Shown: piece by piece, positions 17,348 to 26,601 of the stretch
How positions within the stretch are numbered: the first letter of the stretch is position 1
How the letters are laid out: every line of letters begins with the position of its first letter
From: Williamsia sp. 1138
Lineage (GTDB): Bacteria; Actinomycetota; Actinomycetes; Mycobacteriales; Mycobacteriaceae
DNA length: 54,071 bases
Direction of reading: 5' to 3'
Assembly (NCBI RefSeq): GCF_002095435.2
Contig: NZ_MJEJ02000022.1
Span: forward strand, 1 to 54,071
Translations under genes and position numbers: made by a program
Notes under the pieces: generated by a model
What the model was told of the DNA's origin: nothing
Database searches by the model: none
The model's input: only the letters and a program-made list of their open reading frames with translations

Positions 17348-19891
17348 GTGACCGGCGAAACCAGAGGGCGTCTCGAGGTGTTCCTCGGCTGCGCCCCCGG
17401 TGTGGGCAAGACGTACGAGATGCTGGCCCAGGCGCACGCTCTGCTCGCAGAGGACGTCGATGTGGTGGTCGCGGTGGTGGAGACGCACGGGCGGTCCGTC
17501 ACCGCGGCTATGACCGACGGACTGGAGATCGTCGCCCGCAAGGATGTCGAGCACCGCGGGACCGTGCTCGCCGAAATGGATATAGACGCCGTGCTGGCCC
17601 GCCGCCCGCAGGTGGCCCTCGTCGACGAACTCGCCCACACGAACGCCCCCGGTTCGCGGAACGCCAAGCGCTGGCAAGACATCGAGGAGCTACGCGCAAG
17701 CGGGATCGATGTCCTGTCCACGATCAACATCCAGCATCTCGAGAGTCTCAACGACGTGGTCCAGGAGATCACCGGGATCGCGCAGCGTGAGACCGTCCCA
17801 GACGACGTCGTGCGGGCCGCCGACGAGATCGAACTCGTCGACATCGCGCCGCAGGCACTGCGGCAGCGTCTTTCGGCGGGCAAGGTCTATCCCGGGGACA
17901 GGGTGGGCGGTGCGCTGGCGAACTACTTCCGCGAGGGCAACCTCACCGCACTACGGGAACTGGCCCTGCTGTGGCTGGCCGATCAAGTCGACGACAACCT
18001 GGCGACGTACCGCGCCGCACACCAGATCACCGCCACCTGGGAGGCTCGCGAACGCGTCGTGGTGGCTTTGACCGGCGGTCCGGAATCGGCGACGCTGCTC
18101 CGCCGCGCAGGCCGGATCGCATCGCGCTCGAGCGCCGAACTCGTGGTGGTGCACATCGCGGCGGCCGACGGTCTCTCCGACCCCGCCTCGGTGGACATCG
18201 CCGAGCTCACCGAACTGGCCAAAGGATTCGGCGCACAGACCCACACGATCGTCGGCGACGACGTTCCTGCCGCGCTGCTCGAGTTCGCCCGTGGGGTCAA
18301 CGCCACCCAACTCGTGATCGGCACCTCCAGACGATCTCGGTGGCAACGCATCCTCGACGAAGGAGTAGGCGCCACCGTCGTGCGCAACTCCGGAAAAATC
18401 GACGTCCACATGGTCACCCATTCCGAGACCAAGGCGCGAAACCCACTCGACATCAGGCAGACCCGCTTTCACCGTCCGCTGAGCTGGATGTTCGCCGTCC
18501 TCGTGCCTGCCGCGGCGGCGGGCCTGCTCGCCTTCCTGGATCGGTGGCTGGGTATCGCCAGCGAGTCGGCGTTGTTCTTCGTGGTGGTGCTGGCGGTCTC
18601 GATGCTCGGTGGCATCGGCCCGGCGGCGTTGTCGGCGATCGTGTCGGGGTTGTTGCTCAACTACTTCTTCACCTCGCCGCGCTACACCTTCACCATCAAC
18701 GAGGCCGACAATCTGATCACCATCATCGTGATGCTGATGATCGCCATAGCCGTTGCCGCTCTGGTGGACTCGGCCACCGTCCGGCGGGTACAGGCGCAGC
18801 GGGCCGGTCGTGATGCCGAACTCCTCGCCACGTTCTCCGGTGCTGTTCTCAGCGGAGAAGGACTCGAAGGCCTTTTGCGGCGTGTCCGCGAAACCTACGA
18901 CCAGCGCGCCGTCTCTCTGATCCGACGCAGCGGCCGGGAGGCGAGCATGGTGGAAGGAGCGGTCGGGGAGAATCCACCTGCCGAGACCGGGGCCGCCGAC
19001 ACCGTCTGTCCTGTCCCTGGCAGCGACTTCGCGATGTTGCTCAGCGGACCCAAACTCGGTGGCCGTGAACGCAAAGTGCTCGTCGCGGTCGCCACCCAGG
19101 CCGCCGGGATCGTCGAACGGCGCGAGCTCGCCGCCGAGGCGGCCGAGGCGCGAGCGCTGGCGGAGACCGATCAACTGCGGCGGGCTCTGCTGTCGGCGGT
19201 GAGTCACGATCTGAGGACCCCGTTGGCCGCGGTCAAAGCGGCCGCGTCGAGTTTGCGGGGCACCGACGTCACCTTCTCGCCCCAGGACACCGAGGAACTG
19301 CTCGCGACCATCGAAGAATCCACCGATCACCTGACCGCGCTGGTCGGCAATCTGCTCGACTCGTCGAGACTGGCCGCCGGGGTGGTCCGGCCGGATCTGC
19401 AGATGGTGTACCTGACGGAGGTCGTGAGCCGAGCGATGATGGGCATCTCCCGCCTCGACCCCACAGGCGCCAACCGTGTCGAACTCGACGTCGAACAGAT
19501 GCTCGTCTACGCAGACCCGGGGTTGCTCGAGCGCGTGTTGGCCAATCTGATCGACAACGCCCTCCGGCACAGCGGGCAGGCCTGCGCGGTGCAGGTCCGC
19601 GCCCGCCTCGGCCCCGACCCGGCTGACGCCGATGGCCCACCGCGTTGCACGGTGTCGGTGCGTGATCACGGCTCGGGAGTACCCGCCGAATCCTGGGACA
19701 AGCTCTTCACCGCCTTCCAACGACTCGGGGACTCCGGCAGTGGTACCGGGGTCGGGCTGGGGTTGTCGGTGGCGCAGGGTTTCGTCCGCGCCATGGGAGC
19801 TGAGATCGCCCCGTCGCACACCCCCGGTGGCGGTCTGACGATGTCGTTCGAGCTCCCGGTCGAACCGCCGGCGGAGGCCACACATGGTTGA
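17348..19891 (+). CDS. kdpD: Sensor histidine kinase KdpD
   Basis: The 847-residue sensor has an N-terminal KdpD domain with Walker A GCAPGVGKTYEM (about 13-24) and a Walker B-like VALVDELAHTNAPGS, a universal-stress-like domain (about 235-360), a four-helix DUF4118 membrane segment (about 375-480), a GAF-like linker, and the kinase core. The phosphoacceptor is in SAVSHDLRTPLAAVK; N box NLIDNALRHS and G boxes DHGSGVP and GVGLGLSVAQ are intact. It responds to low K+ or osmotic stress and phosphorylates KdpE. GTG at 17348 follows AAGG by 8 bases. kdpE overlaps its end by 8 bases. Confidence 0.97.
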   Translation: MTGETRGRLEVFLGCAPGVGKTYEMLAQAHALLAEDVDVVVAVVETHGRSVTAAMTDGLEIVARKDVEHRGTVLAEMDIDAVLARRPQVALVDELAHTNAPGSRNAKRWQDIEELRASGIDVLSTINIQHLESLNDVVQEITGIAQRETVPDDVVRAADEIELVDIAPQALRQRLSAGKVYPGDRVGGALANYFREGNLTALRELALLWLADQVDDNLATYRAAHQITATWEARERVVVALTGGPESATLLRRAGRIASRSSAELVVVHIAAADGLSDPASVDIAELTELAKGFGAQTHTIVGDDVPAALLEFARGVNATQLVIGTSRRSRWQRILDEGVGATVVRNSGKIDVHMVTHSETKARNPLDIRQTRFHRPLSWMFAVLVPAAAAGLLAFLDRWLGIASESALFFVVVLAVSMLGGIGPAALSAIVSGLLLNYFFTSPRYTFTINEADNLITIIVMLMIAIAVAALVDSATVRRVQAQRAGRDAELLATFSGAVLSGEGLEGLLRRVRETYDQRAVSLIRRSGREASMVEGAVGENPPAETGAADTVCPVPGSDFAMLLSGPKLGGRERKVLVAVATQAAGIVERRELAAEAAEARALAETDQLRRALLSAVSHDLRTPLAAVKAAASSLRGTDVTFSPQDTEELLATIEESTDHLTALVGNLLDSSRLAAGVVRPDLQMVYLTEVVSRAMMGISRLDPTGANRVELDVEQMLVYADPGLLERVLANLIDNALRHSGQACAVQVRARLGPDPADADGPPRCTVSVRDHGSGVPAESWDKLFTAFQRLGDSGSGTGVGLGLSVAQGFVRAMGAEIAPSHTPGGGLTMSFELPVEPPAEATHG

Positions 19892-20603
19892 TCAGGTACG
19901 TGCGGATCAGGCGCGGGAAGAGCGGGTGCGGGTGCTCGTCGTCGACGACGAGCCGCAGATTCTGCGCGCCCTGCGGATCAATCTGAATGCGCGCGGGTTC
20001 GCCGTGACCACCGCCTCCAGCGGTGCGGGCGCCCTGACTGCCGCCGGGCAGACGAATCCGCAGGTGATCGTCCTCGATCTCGGGCTGCCGGACATCGACG
20101 GCTTCACCGTGCTCGCCGGGTTGCGGGGGTGGACCGACGTGCCGGTCATCGTCTTGTCGGCGCGCACCGATTCGGCCGACAAGGTGCAGGCCCTCGACGC
20201 CGGGGCGGACGACTACGTGACCAAACCTTTTGGCATGGAAGAGTTCCTCGCGCGGCTGCGGGCAGCGGTCCGGCGCGGAAGCGTTGCCACCGACTCCTCC
20301 GAACCGGTGGTGGAGACCGAAGCCTTCACCGTTGACCTACGCGCCAAACAGGTCATCCGCGCGGGAGCGCCCGTGCATTTGACCCCCACCGAATGGGGCG
20401 TTCTGGAGTTGCTCGTCCGCAACGAGGGAAAACTGGTCGGTCAACGCGACATCCTCACCCACGTGTGGGGTCCGAGCTACGGCACCCAGAGCAATTACCT
20501 CCGGGTCTATCTGGCCAGCCTGCGACGAAAGCTCGAGATCGATCCCACGAAGCCGCGGCATCTGCTGACCGAAGCGGGGATGGGCTACCGGTTCGTACGG
20601 TGA
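19884..20603 (+). CDS. kdpE: Response regulator KdpE
   Basis: The 239-residue OmpR-type regulator has a receiver domain with the acidic pair in VVDDEPQ, the phospho-aspartate in VLDLGLPDIDGF, the conserved lysine in YVTKPFGMEE, and a winged-helix output domain ending GTQSNYLRVYLASLRRKLE. In known systems it activates kdpFABC. It overlaps kdpD by 8 bases and closes the kdp cluster. Having DE after FABC in one run is the usual order. A specific KdpE box was not identified upstream of the operon. Confidence 0.97.
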   Translation: MVDQVRADQAREERVRVLVVDDEPQILRALRINLNARGFAVTTASSGAGALTAAGQTNPQVIVLDLGLPDIDGFTVLAGLRGWTDVPVIVLSARTDSADKVQALDAGADDYVTKPFGMEEFLARLRAAVRRGSVATDSSEPVVETEAFTVDLRAKQVIRAGAPVHLTPTEWGVLELLVRNEGKLVGQRDILTHVWGPSYGTQSNYLRVYLASLRRKLEIDPTKPRHLLTEAGMGYRFVR

Positions 20604-20616
20604 GGCCGATGTACGA

Positions 20617-20656
20617 CACCCTGTAGTACCCACGCGCGGTTCTGCCTAGTAGGGTG
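20617..20656. promoter_or_regulatory. Imperfect inverted repeat before the membrane protein gene
   Basis: CACCCTGTAG at 20617-20626 and CTAGTAGGGTG at 20646-20656 form an imperfect inverted repeat, ending 5 bases before the GTG of the next gene. It could be a metal-regulator operator for the copper-type module or a weak terminator for kdp. Neither is established. Confidence 0.35.
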
Positions 20657-20661
20657 CCGCT

Positions 20662-21192
20662 GTGGACTCCCGGATGCAGTTGCTCGCGCGGATGCGCGGT
20701 GCCTTCGTCGGGTTGATGTCCGGAGCTGTCGCCATCGCCGGTCACGGACTCGGTGGTGGGGCGATGGCATTGTCCGAATCGTCCCTGCTCCTGCTGATGC
20801 TGGTGTGCACCGCCGCGGGGGCTGCGGTCACCGCCGGCCAGGTGCAGTCGAACCGGCTGCTCGTCCTTCTTGCCGTGCTCGGCCTCGGCCAGGTGATGGG
20901 CCACGTGATCCTCACGCTGAGCCACGGACACGCACAGGGGCTGATGCCCGCGCCGTCCATGGCCGTCGGCCACCTCACGGTGCTCGTCCTGACCGCAGTA
21001 CTCATCCGATGCGCCGAACGCGGTTTGATCGCCGCCTTCGGTTTCGTCGCCCGCTTGCTCACCCGCGCGCTCGATGTTGCGGCGGGCCTCGTCCCGCTGT
21101 GGACGGCCACGATCACCGGCTACCGGCCCGCCGCATGCCGCTTCGTCGCGTTGTCGACCGCGGGTACCCGCGGACCACCGCTGCCTGCGTAA
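20662..21192 (+). CDS. Small multi-span membrane protein of a copper-type module
   Basis: The 176-residue protein has four or five hydrophobic segments and a histidine-bearing loop (LSHGHAQGLMP) that could bind metal. No named family was recognised. GTG at 20662 has an AGGG site just upstream. It comes first in a run with a PepSY protein, a PCu(A)C copper lipoprotein and a DyP peroxidase, so a role in copper or haem handling at the membrane is likely by context. The last 20 residues are basic and poorly hydrophobic. Confidence 0.65.
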   Translation: MDSRMQLLARMRGAFVGLMSGAVAIAGHGLGGGAMALSESSLLLLMLVCTAAGAAVTAGQVQSNRLLVLLAVLGLGQVMGHVILTLSHGHAQGLMPAPSMAVGHLTVLVLTAVLIRCAERGLIAAFGFVARLLTRALDVAAGLVPLWTATITGYRPAACRFVALSTAGTRGPPLPA

Positions 21193-21348
21193 GTCTTTCT
21201 GCTCGTACGGATCCGACTCGTCGTCGGTCCGTGCGCACACCTCTGCGCGCTGAGTCCGACTCCGGTCACCCCGCAGAGCGATTCTCCGATCGCTGCGTAC
21301 CCCCGTGGTCCGCCGCGCCATGAATTCTTCACTGACGAATAGAGAGTC

Positions 21349-22857
21349 ATGTCGATCATCCGATCCGACCATGACCAACCGGACGCGGTACCCGCGTCTG
21401 CGTCGACGACGAGACCACCTGCAGTTCAGGTGGTCCGTCCTCTGGTCATGCGTCTGCACTTCTACGCGGGGCTGTTCATCGCCCCATTTCTCATCGTCGC
21501 CGCCATCAGCGGCGGCCTCTACGCGATCGCGCCCACCGCCGAGCAGTGGGTGTATCGCGACCTCCTGCACACCGATTCGACCGGACCCGCGGCGCCACTG
21601 GCCGAGCAGGTTCAGGTGGCGCAGACCGTTGTTCCCGATCTACAGGTAGACGCGGTTCGCCCTGCCGCCGAGACCGGTCAGACCACCCGGGTGCTGTTCG
21701 CCGACCCCTCGCTCGGACCATCCGAGCGGATGGCGGTGTTCATCGATCCGGTGACAGCGGCGTCGAGAGGCACCGAGGTCGCCTACGGGTCCAGTGGATC
21801 GCTACCCATGCGGACCTGGATCTCTCAGCTGCACCGCAACCTGCACCTGGGTGAACCCGGCCGCATCTACAGCGAACTCGCCGCATCCTGGCTGTGGGTG
21901 ATCGCGCTCGGCGGGCTGGTGCTCTGGATCATCCGGTACCGCAGCGTCAGGCGTTCGAAGGGGTCGGCGCCACTGCTGACGATCGACCGCACGAGCACGG
22001 GCCGCAACCGGACACTCAATTGGCATGGCGCCGTGGGGGCGTGGATCGTGGTTGGCCTGGTGTTCCTGTCAGCGACCGGACTGACCTGGTCGAGATATGC
22101 GGGCGAGAACATCAGCGATCTGCGGCAATCATTGAGTTGGACGACGCCGGCGATGAACAGCTCCCTGAGCCCCGATTCGGCGAACCGCGCCGACTCGGGT
22201 CACCAGGGGCACGGGGGCGCCGACCACGGGTCGATGTCCGCCGATCAGCAGATCGTGACCCGTAATGTCGACGCTGTCGGGTCGGTGCTCTCCACCGCGA
22301 GGGCGGTAGGGGTCACCGGGGCAGTGGAGATGACCATCCCGTCCGATGCCGACACTGCCATGGTGGTTTCACAGGTTCGAGCGCCCTGGCAACTGGAAAC
22401 CAACGCGGTGGCGATCGATCCGGCGACCGAGACCATCGTTGACGCCTCGAAGTTCTCCGAATGGCCACTCGCGGCGAAACTCTCGAGTTGGGGTATCGCT
22501 CTGCACATGGGGCTGCTGTTCGGCCTGGCCAACCAACTGGTGTTGCTGGCCGTCGCGGTCGGACTGGTCAGCCTGTGCGTGCGCGGATACCTGATGTGGT
22601 GGAGGCGTCGCCCGACCCGGGGTCGGCAGGGTCTCGTACTTGCTCGCGCACCCGGACGCGGCGCACTGCGAAAGACCAACCCGGCCATCGCGATCGTAGT
22701 GATCGCCGCTGCCGTTCTCGTCGGCTGGTTCATCCCCCTGCTGGGGATCAGCCTGCTCGCCTTCGTCGTGATCGACACGGCGATCGGAATCTTCCTCCGC
22801 GACCGTGCACGGCGAACGCCGCCGGTCTCGACCCCCATCACCACGAAAGGTGCATGA
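21349..22857 (+). CDS. PepSY-associated membrane (iron/copper-regulated) protein
   Basis: The 502-residue protein has the PepSY-TM layout: an N-terminal span (LFIAPFLIVAAISGGLYAI), a large outside loop, a span near residue 190, another near 235, and two close to the C-terminus (about 395 and 445). HRNLHLGEPGR before the second span and histidines around HQGHGGADHGSM in the third loop suggest metal or haem binding. Family members are often reductases or metal-uptake partners. ATG at 21349 follows AGAGAG. The next gene starts 3 bases after its stop, so they are probably co-transcribed. Confidence 0.8.
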   Translation: MSIIRSDHDQPDAVPASASTTRPPAVQVVRPLVMRLHFYAGLFIAPFLIVAAISGGLYAIAPTAEQWVYRDLLHTDSTGPAAPLAEQVQVAQTVVPDLQVDAVRPAAETGQTTRVLFADPSLGPSERMAVFIDPVTAASRGTEVAYGSSGSLPMRTWISQLHRNLHLGEPGRIYSELAASWLWVIALGGLVLWIIRYRSVRRSKGSAPLLTIDRTSTGRNRTLNWHGAVGAWIVVGLVFLSATGLTWSRYAGENISDLRQSLSWTTPAMNSSLSPDSANRADSGHQGHGGADHGSMSADQQIVTRNVDAVGSVLSTARAVGVTGAVEMTIPSDADTAMVVSQVRAPWQLETNAVAIDPATETIVDASKFSEWPLAAKLSSWGIALHMGLLFGLANQLVLLAVAVGLVSLCVRGYLMWWRRRPTRGRQGLVLARAPGRGALRKTNPAIAIVVIAAAVLVGWFIPLLGISLLAFVVIDTAIGIFLRDRARRTPPVSTPITTKGA

Positions 22858-22859
22858 CC

Positions 22860-23399
22860 ATGCGTACTCTTTTCACCCGAACTGCCCGAACCGTCGCGGC
22901 AGCTGCCCTGTGCGTCACCGCGCTCGTCGCGTGCGGCGACAGTGGCGAGACGGCAACGCAGGCCGACTCGATCACCGTCTCCGACCAGTGGGTCAAGGCC
23001 GCTGACAGCGGGATGACCGCCGCGTTCGGTCAGTTGGCGAACACCGGTGACTCGCAGGTCCATCTCGTCTCCGTCTCGAGTCCTTCCAGCGGATACATGG
23101 AGATCCATGAGATGGCGACCAGCGATTCCGGCGGCATGGTCATGCGCGAAAAAGAAGGAGGACTGGTGATCCCGGCCAAGGGGTCGCACAGCCTCGATCC
23201 CGGTGGAGACCATCTCATGTTCATGGACATCACCGCACCGGTGACCGCAGGCCAGACCGTCGATCTAACCTTCACTTTCGAGGACGGGTCCACCAAGGAC
23301 GTCGAGGCCCAGGTGCGTGACTTCAGTGGCAACGAGGAGAATTACGATCCCGGAACCACCGACATGCCCATGCCGCAAGACGTGACCCCCGGTGCCTGA
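22860..23399 (+). CDS. PCu(A)C-type copper chaperone lipoprotein
   Basis: The 179-residue lipoprotein has a signal peptide ending in the lipobox LVAC (Cys at about 22), so it is anchored outside the membrane. The PCu(A)C copper site is present: MEIHEM, then MVM after seven residues, and HLMFM after the spacer, matching H(M)x10Mx21HxM. Such proteins bring Cu(I) to cytochrome c oxidase or related enzymes. ATG at 22860 has GAAAGG 9 bases upstream; ATG at 22854 overlaps the PepSY stop but is too close to that site. The DyP gene overlaps its last 8 bases. Confidence 0.88.
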   Translation: MRTLFTRTARTVAAAALCVTALVACGDSGETATQADSITVSDQWVKAADSGMTAAFGQLANTGDSQVHLVSVSSPSSGYMEIHEMATSDSGGMVMREKEGGLVIPAKGSHSLDPGGDHLMFMDITAPVTAGQTVDLTFTFEDGSTKDVEAQVRDFSGNEENYDPGTTDMPMPQDVTPGA

Positions 23400-24612
23400 G
23401 CGCAGCCGACCCCCCACCGGATTCAGCAGGCGGCGTCTCCTGGGAGGCGCCGCAGGGCTGGGGGCCGCCGGTGTGGGTGTCGGAATCGGCTGGGGCGCAG
23501 CGGAAGCGTTCATATCGAGTGACTCTGATGGTGGCGCGGGCCGCCAGACCGAGCCGTTCTACGGGCCTCATCAGGCGGGTGTGGCGACGACGCCGCAGGC
23601 ACATGCCCAGTTCGTCGGGCTCGACCTGGTCAAGGGCACCGACCGCGCTGCGCTCACCGGAATCCTCAAGGTCTGGACGGAAGACGCTGCGCGCCTGACC
23701 TCGGGGAGGTCCGCGCTGGCCGACACCGAACCCGAGCTGGCGGACATCCCGTCTCGGTTGACCGTGACCGTCGGAGTGGGAGCCGGGGCGTTCGAAGCCG
23801 CGGGTCTCGAGGATCGCCGGCCGGCGTGGCTGCGTCCTCTGCCCGCGTTCGACATCGATCGATTGGACGAGAATGCCTGGGGACAAACGGATCTGTTGCT
23901 GCAGGTCTGCGGTGATGACCCGACCACCGTCGCGCACGCGGTGAGGGTACTCCTGAAGAATGTGCGTTCGCGGGTGCGGGTGGCCTGGGTCCAGCGCGGG
24001 TTCCATCACGCGCGGGGGAGCACCCCGAAGGGCACGACGATGCGGAACCTGATGGGTCAAGTGGATGGCACCGTGAATCCGAGGTCTGACGTCGACTTCG
24101 ACGCGCTGGTCTGGGACGACGGCGGGCAGCAACCCTGGATGGCGGGTGGGACATCGCTCGTGCTCCGGCGGATTGCCATGCAACTCGACACCTGGGAGGA
24201 ACTCGACCGCCACGCAAGGGAACTCACCGTCGGACGGACCGTCGCCAACGGCGCTCCGCTGACAGGATCGGCCGAACACGACGAGCCGGACTTCGAGGCG
24301 ACCACGATGGGGATCCCGGTCATCCCACCGTCGTCCCACATCGCTCGGGCGCATCAGCGCACACCGAACGAGCAGTTCTTGCGCCGTGGGTACAACTTCG
24401 ACGACTCGCCCGCGGCAGGTCAGACGTCGAACTCCGGTCTGATCTTCGCGGCCTACCAGCGGGACGTAGAGGCGCAGTACCTTCCGGTTCAGCAGCGTCT
24501 CGCCGACCACGACGCGCTGAACGAGTGGACGGTGCCGATCGGATCTGCGGTGTATGCGATCCTTCCGGGCGTCGGGGAAGGAGACTTCCTGGGTTCGACC
24601 CTGCTCACGTGA
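23392..24612 (+). CDS. Tat-exported Dyp-type peroxidase / deferrochelatase
   Basis: The 406-residue protein has a twin-arginine signal (SRRRLLGG, about residues 12-19, then a hydrophobic stretch), so it is exported folded with its haem. The DyP fingerprint GxxDG is present as GQVDG, the proximal haem-ligand region is SSHIARAHQRTP, and the distal arginine is in FLRRGYNFDD. EfeB and DtpA are family members. The GTG at 23392 is coupled to the copper lipoprotein gene. In Streptomyces lividans a DyP enzyme and a secreted copper chaperone are genetically linked, and the same pairing is seen here. A decayed copy of this junction lies at 28248. Confidence 0.9.
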   Translation: MPERSRPPTGFSRRRLLGGAAGLGAAGVGVGIGWGAAEAFISSDSDGGAGRQTEPFYGPHQAGVATTPQAHAQFVGLDLVKGTDRAALTGILKVWTEDAARLTSGRSALADTEPELADIPSRLTVTVGVGAGAFEAAGLEDRRPAWLRPLPAFDIDRLDENAWGQTDLLLQVCGDDPTTVAHAVRVLLKNVRSRVRVAWVQRGFHHARGSTPKGTTMRNLMGQVDGTVNPRSDVDFDALVWDDGGQQPWMAGGTSLVLRRIAMQLDTWEELDRHARELTVGRTVANGAPLTGSAEHDEPDFEATTMGIPVIPPSSHIARAHQRTPNEQFLRRGYNFDDSPAAGQTSNSGLIFAAYQRDVEAQYLPVQQRLADHDALNEWTVPIGSAVYAILPGVGEGDFLGSTLLT

Positions 24613-24671
24613 CATCGCTCCGCTCTGCGGTCGAGGGTTCGAGTCGTATCCAGTGGGTACCCGGGAGGGCA

Positions 24672-25307
24672 ATGAGTCTTGAAACGGTTCTTGCCTTCTG
24701 TGGAATTGCTCTGCTCGCCTACGTCACGCCTGGTCCCGACTGGTTTGTGGTGATGAGCCACGCGGTCAGGTCCAGGCGGGCCGGCTGGGTTGCCGCGATC
24801 GGTGTCCAGTGCGGGCTACTCGTCCACATGACGGCGGCCGCGATCGGGGTCGCTGCGATCGTGCTCGCCAGCGCAACGGCGTTCACCGTGCTCAAGCTCG
24901 TCGGGGCCGCGTATCTGGTGTACCTCGGAGTTCGTGCGCTGCTGAATTCGCGGTCGAGTTCCGGCAGTTCCGTCACCGAGACCCAGGAACCGGCCGACGT
25001 GCGGTTGTTCGGCGTGTGGCGCCAGTCGTTCGTCGCCAACGTCCTCAACCCGAAGGCGGCGCTCTTCTTCGTGGCTGTGCTCCCGCAGTTCGTGTCCACC
25101 GATGGCGCGGTCACGCTGCAGATCCTCGGGCTCGGCGTGATCGACGTGGCACTTGGAGTCGCGTGGTGGGCGTTGTTCGTGTTCGGAGTGCACCGCCTCC
25201 GGACGTTAATGGGTGGACGACGCGCCAGGGTGGTGACCGACCGGATCTCGGGCACCGCACTGATCGGACTCGGTGGGGGATTGGCGCTGACGCCGGCCAA
25301 GATGTGA
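24672..25307 (+). CDS. LysE/RhtB family exporter
   Basis: The 211-residue membrane protein has the six-span LysE/RhtB layout, with the family start LAYVTPGPDWFVVMSHAVRSRRAGW (spans 1-2) and NVLNPKAALFFVAVLPQFV near residue 120. It probably exports amino acids or related small compounds; the substrate cannot be told. The ATG at 24672 follows GGGAGGG at a short distance. It is convergent with the acyl-CoA dehydrogenase and a hairpin separates them. Confidence 0.88.
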   Translation: MSLETVLAFCGIALLAYVTPGPDWFVVMSHAVRSRRAGWVAAIGVQCGLLVHMTAAAIGVAAIVLASATAFTVLKLVGAAYLVYLGVRALLNSRSSSGSSVTETQEPADVRLFGVWRQSFVANVLNPKAALFFVAVLPQFVSTDGAVTLQILGLGVIDVALGVAWWALFVFGVHRLRTLMGGRRARVVTDRISGTALIGLGGGLALTPAKM

Positions 25308-25339
25308 GAGCCCTGGTGTCGGTTGACATCTGGCCTCGA

Positions 25340-25369
25340 CCATCCGTCGCGCGGTTGCGCGACGGATGG
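25340..25369. terminator. Hairpin terminator between convergent genes
   Basis: A perfect 13-bp stem (CCATCCGTCGCGC with its complement) closes a GGTT loop, 33 bases after the LysE stop and 30 bases from the stop of the acyl-CoA dehydrogenase gene on the other strand. No T-run follows, as is common in actinobacteria. Confidence 0.75.
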
Positions 25370-25398
25370 AGGTTCCCGCCCACGGCTGCCCTCGAACG

Positions 25399-26541
25399 CT
25401 ACAGCGATCGGGCGATTATTTCCTTCATGATCTCGTTGGTGCCCGCGTAGATTTTCTGTACGCGTCCGTCGGCCCACATACGGCCGATCGGGTACTCGCT
25501 CATGTAGCCGTAGCCCCCGAAGAGCTGGACACACTCGTCGAGGACCGACATCGCACGGTCAGTGGTCCACCACTTGGCCATTGCGACCGTCGGAATGTCG
25601 AGCTCGCCCGTGAGGTGCTTGACGATGCAATCGTCGACGAAGACCCGCGCGATGCGGGTCTCCGTGGCCGCCTCGGCGAGCTTGAACTTGGTGTTCTGGA
25701 AACCGAAGACCGGGCGGCCGAACGCCTGACGGTCCTTGGTGTAGGCAATGGTCTGTGCAACAGCAGATTCCATACCAGCGACCGAGGCGACGGCGATGAT
25801 GAGGCGCTCCTGCGGGAGCTGCTGCATGAGCTGGATGAAGCCCTGGCCCTCCTCGGTGCCGAGCAGGTTCGCGACCGGAACCCTTACGCCGTCGAAAAAC
25901 AGTTCCGAGGTGTCCTGTCCTCGCTGGCCGATCTTGTCGAGCACTCGCCCCCGCCGGAAGCCCTCGCGGTCTCCCTCGACGAGCACCAGCGAGATCCCCT
26001 TGGCGCCCTCATTGGTGTCGGTCTTGACCACGACGATGATGAGGTCGGCTTGAGAACCGTTGGTTATGAACGTCTTCGACCCGTCGATGACGTAGTCGTC
26101 GCCGTCGCGAATCGCCTTGGTCTTGATGCTCTGCAGATCCGATCCGGTGCCCGGCTCGGTCATGGCGATGGCGCCGACCACCTCACCAGAGGCCATCTTC
26201 GGCAACCACCGCTGCTTTTGCTCCTCTGTCCCGTAGGCGAGCAGGTAATGAGCGATGATGCCGTTGTGCAGGCTGACGCCCCACGACGAGTCACCGACCC
26301 GAGCCTGCTCTTCGATCAGCACCGCCTCGTGTGCGAACGTGCCGCCACCGCCGCCGTACTCCTCGGGGATCGACATGCACAGCAGGCCGAGCTCTCCCGC
26401 CTGATTCCACAGATCACGATCGACGTGATGCTGGTCGACGTACTTGTCGACGTTGGGAGCGACGGTCTTCTCGAAGAACGACCGGACCAGACCACGCAGG
26501 TCGTCCAGGTCGTCGGTCGCCCAGGGGGAAACGTGAGTCAT
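25399..26541 (-). CDS. Acyl-CoA dehydrogenase, long-chain (LCAD) type
   Basis: The 380-residue flavoenzyme oxidises acyl-CoA to 2-enoyl-CoA. Family motifs: AIAMTEPGTGSDLQ, the FAD-binding GRPVFGFQNTKFKLAE, QLFGGYGYMSEYPIGRMWAD, and KIYAGTNEIMKEII at the end. The usual catalytic glutamate of the YEGT motif is alanine (YAGT), but the glutamate in LPQERLIIA is at the place used by long-chain and isovaleryl enzymes. It is therefore likely active on long or branched acyl-CoA. The start at 26541 follows GGAAGG; 26697 would add an unconserved extension. It is divergent from a BVMO gene by 60 bases. Confidence 0.93.
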   Translation of the reverse strand: MTHVSPWATDDLDDLRGLVRSFFEKTVAPNVDKYVDQHHVDRDLWNQAGELGLLCMSIPEEYGGGGGTFAHEAVLIEEQARVGDSSWGVSLHNGIIAHYLLAYGTEEQKQRWLPKMASGEVVGAIAMTEPGTGSDLQSIKTKAIRDGDDYVIDGSKTFITNGSQADLIIVVVKTDTNEGAKGISLVLVEGDREGFRRGRVLDKIGQRGQDTSELFFDGVRVPVANLLGTEEGQGFIQLMQQLPQERLIIAVASVAGMESAVAQTIAYTKDRQAFGRPVFGFQNTKFKLAEAATETRIARVFVDDCIVKHLTGELDIPTVAMAKWWTTDRAMSVLDECVQLFGGYGYMSEYPIGRMWADGRVQKIYAGTNEIMKEIIARSL

Positions 26542-26601
26542 GGGGTTACCTTCCGGATGTCCATGGAATGCGAATGTTGTCATCAGGGAGCGTAACATTG
26601 G

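Noticed and set aside
17951-19885. 644-codon minus-strand frame opposite kdpD
   Set aside because: Also an antisense shadow; KdpD motifs run the full length on the plus strand.
25399-26541. Inactive acyl-CoA dehydrogenase because the YEGT glutamate is missing
   Set aside because: The alternative glutamate of long-chain-type enzymes (LPQERL) is present, so loss of activity is not implied.
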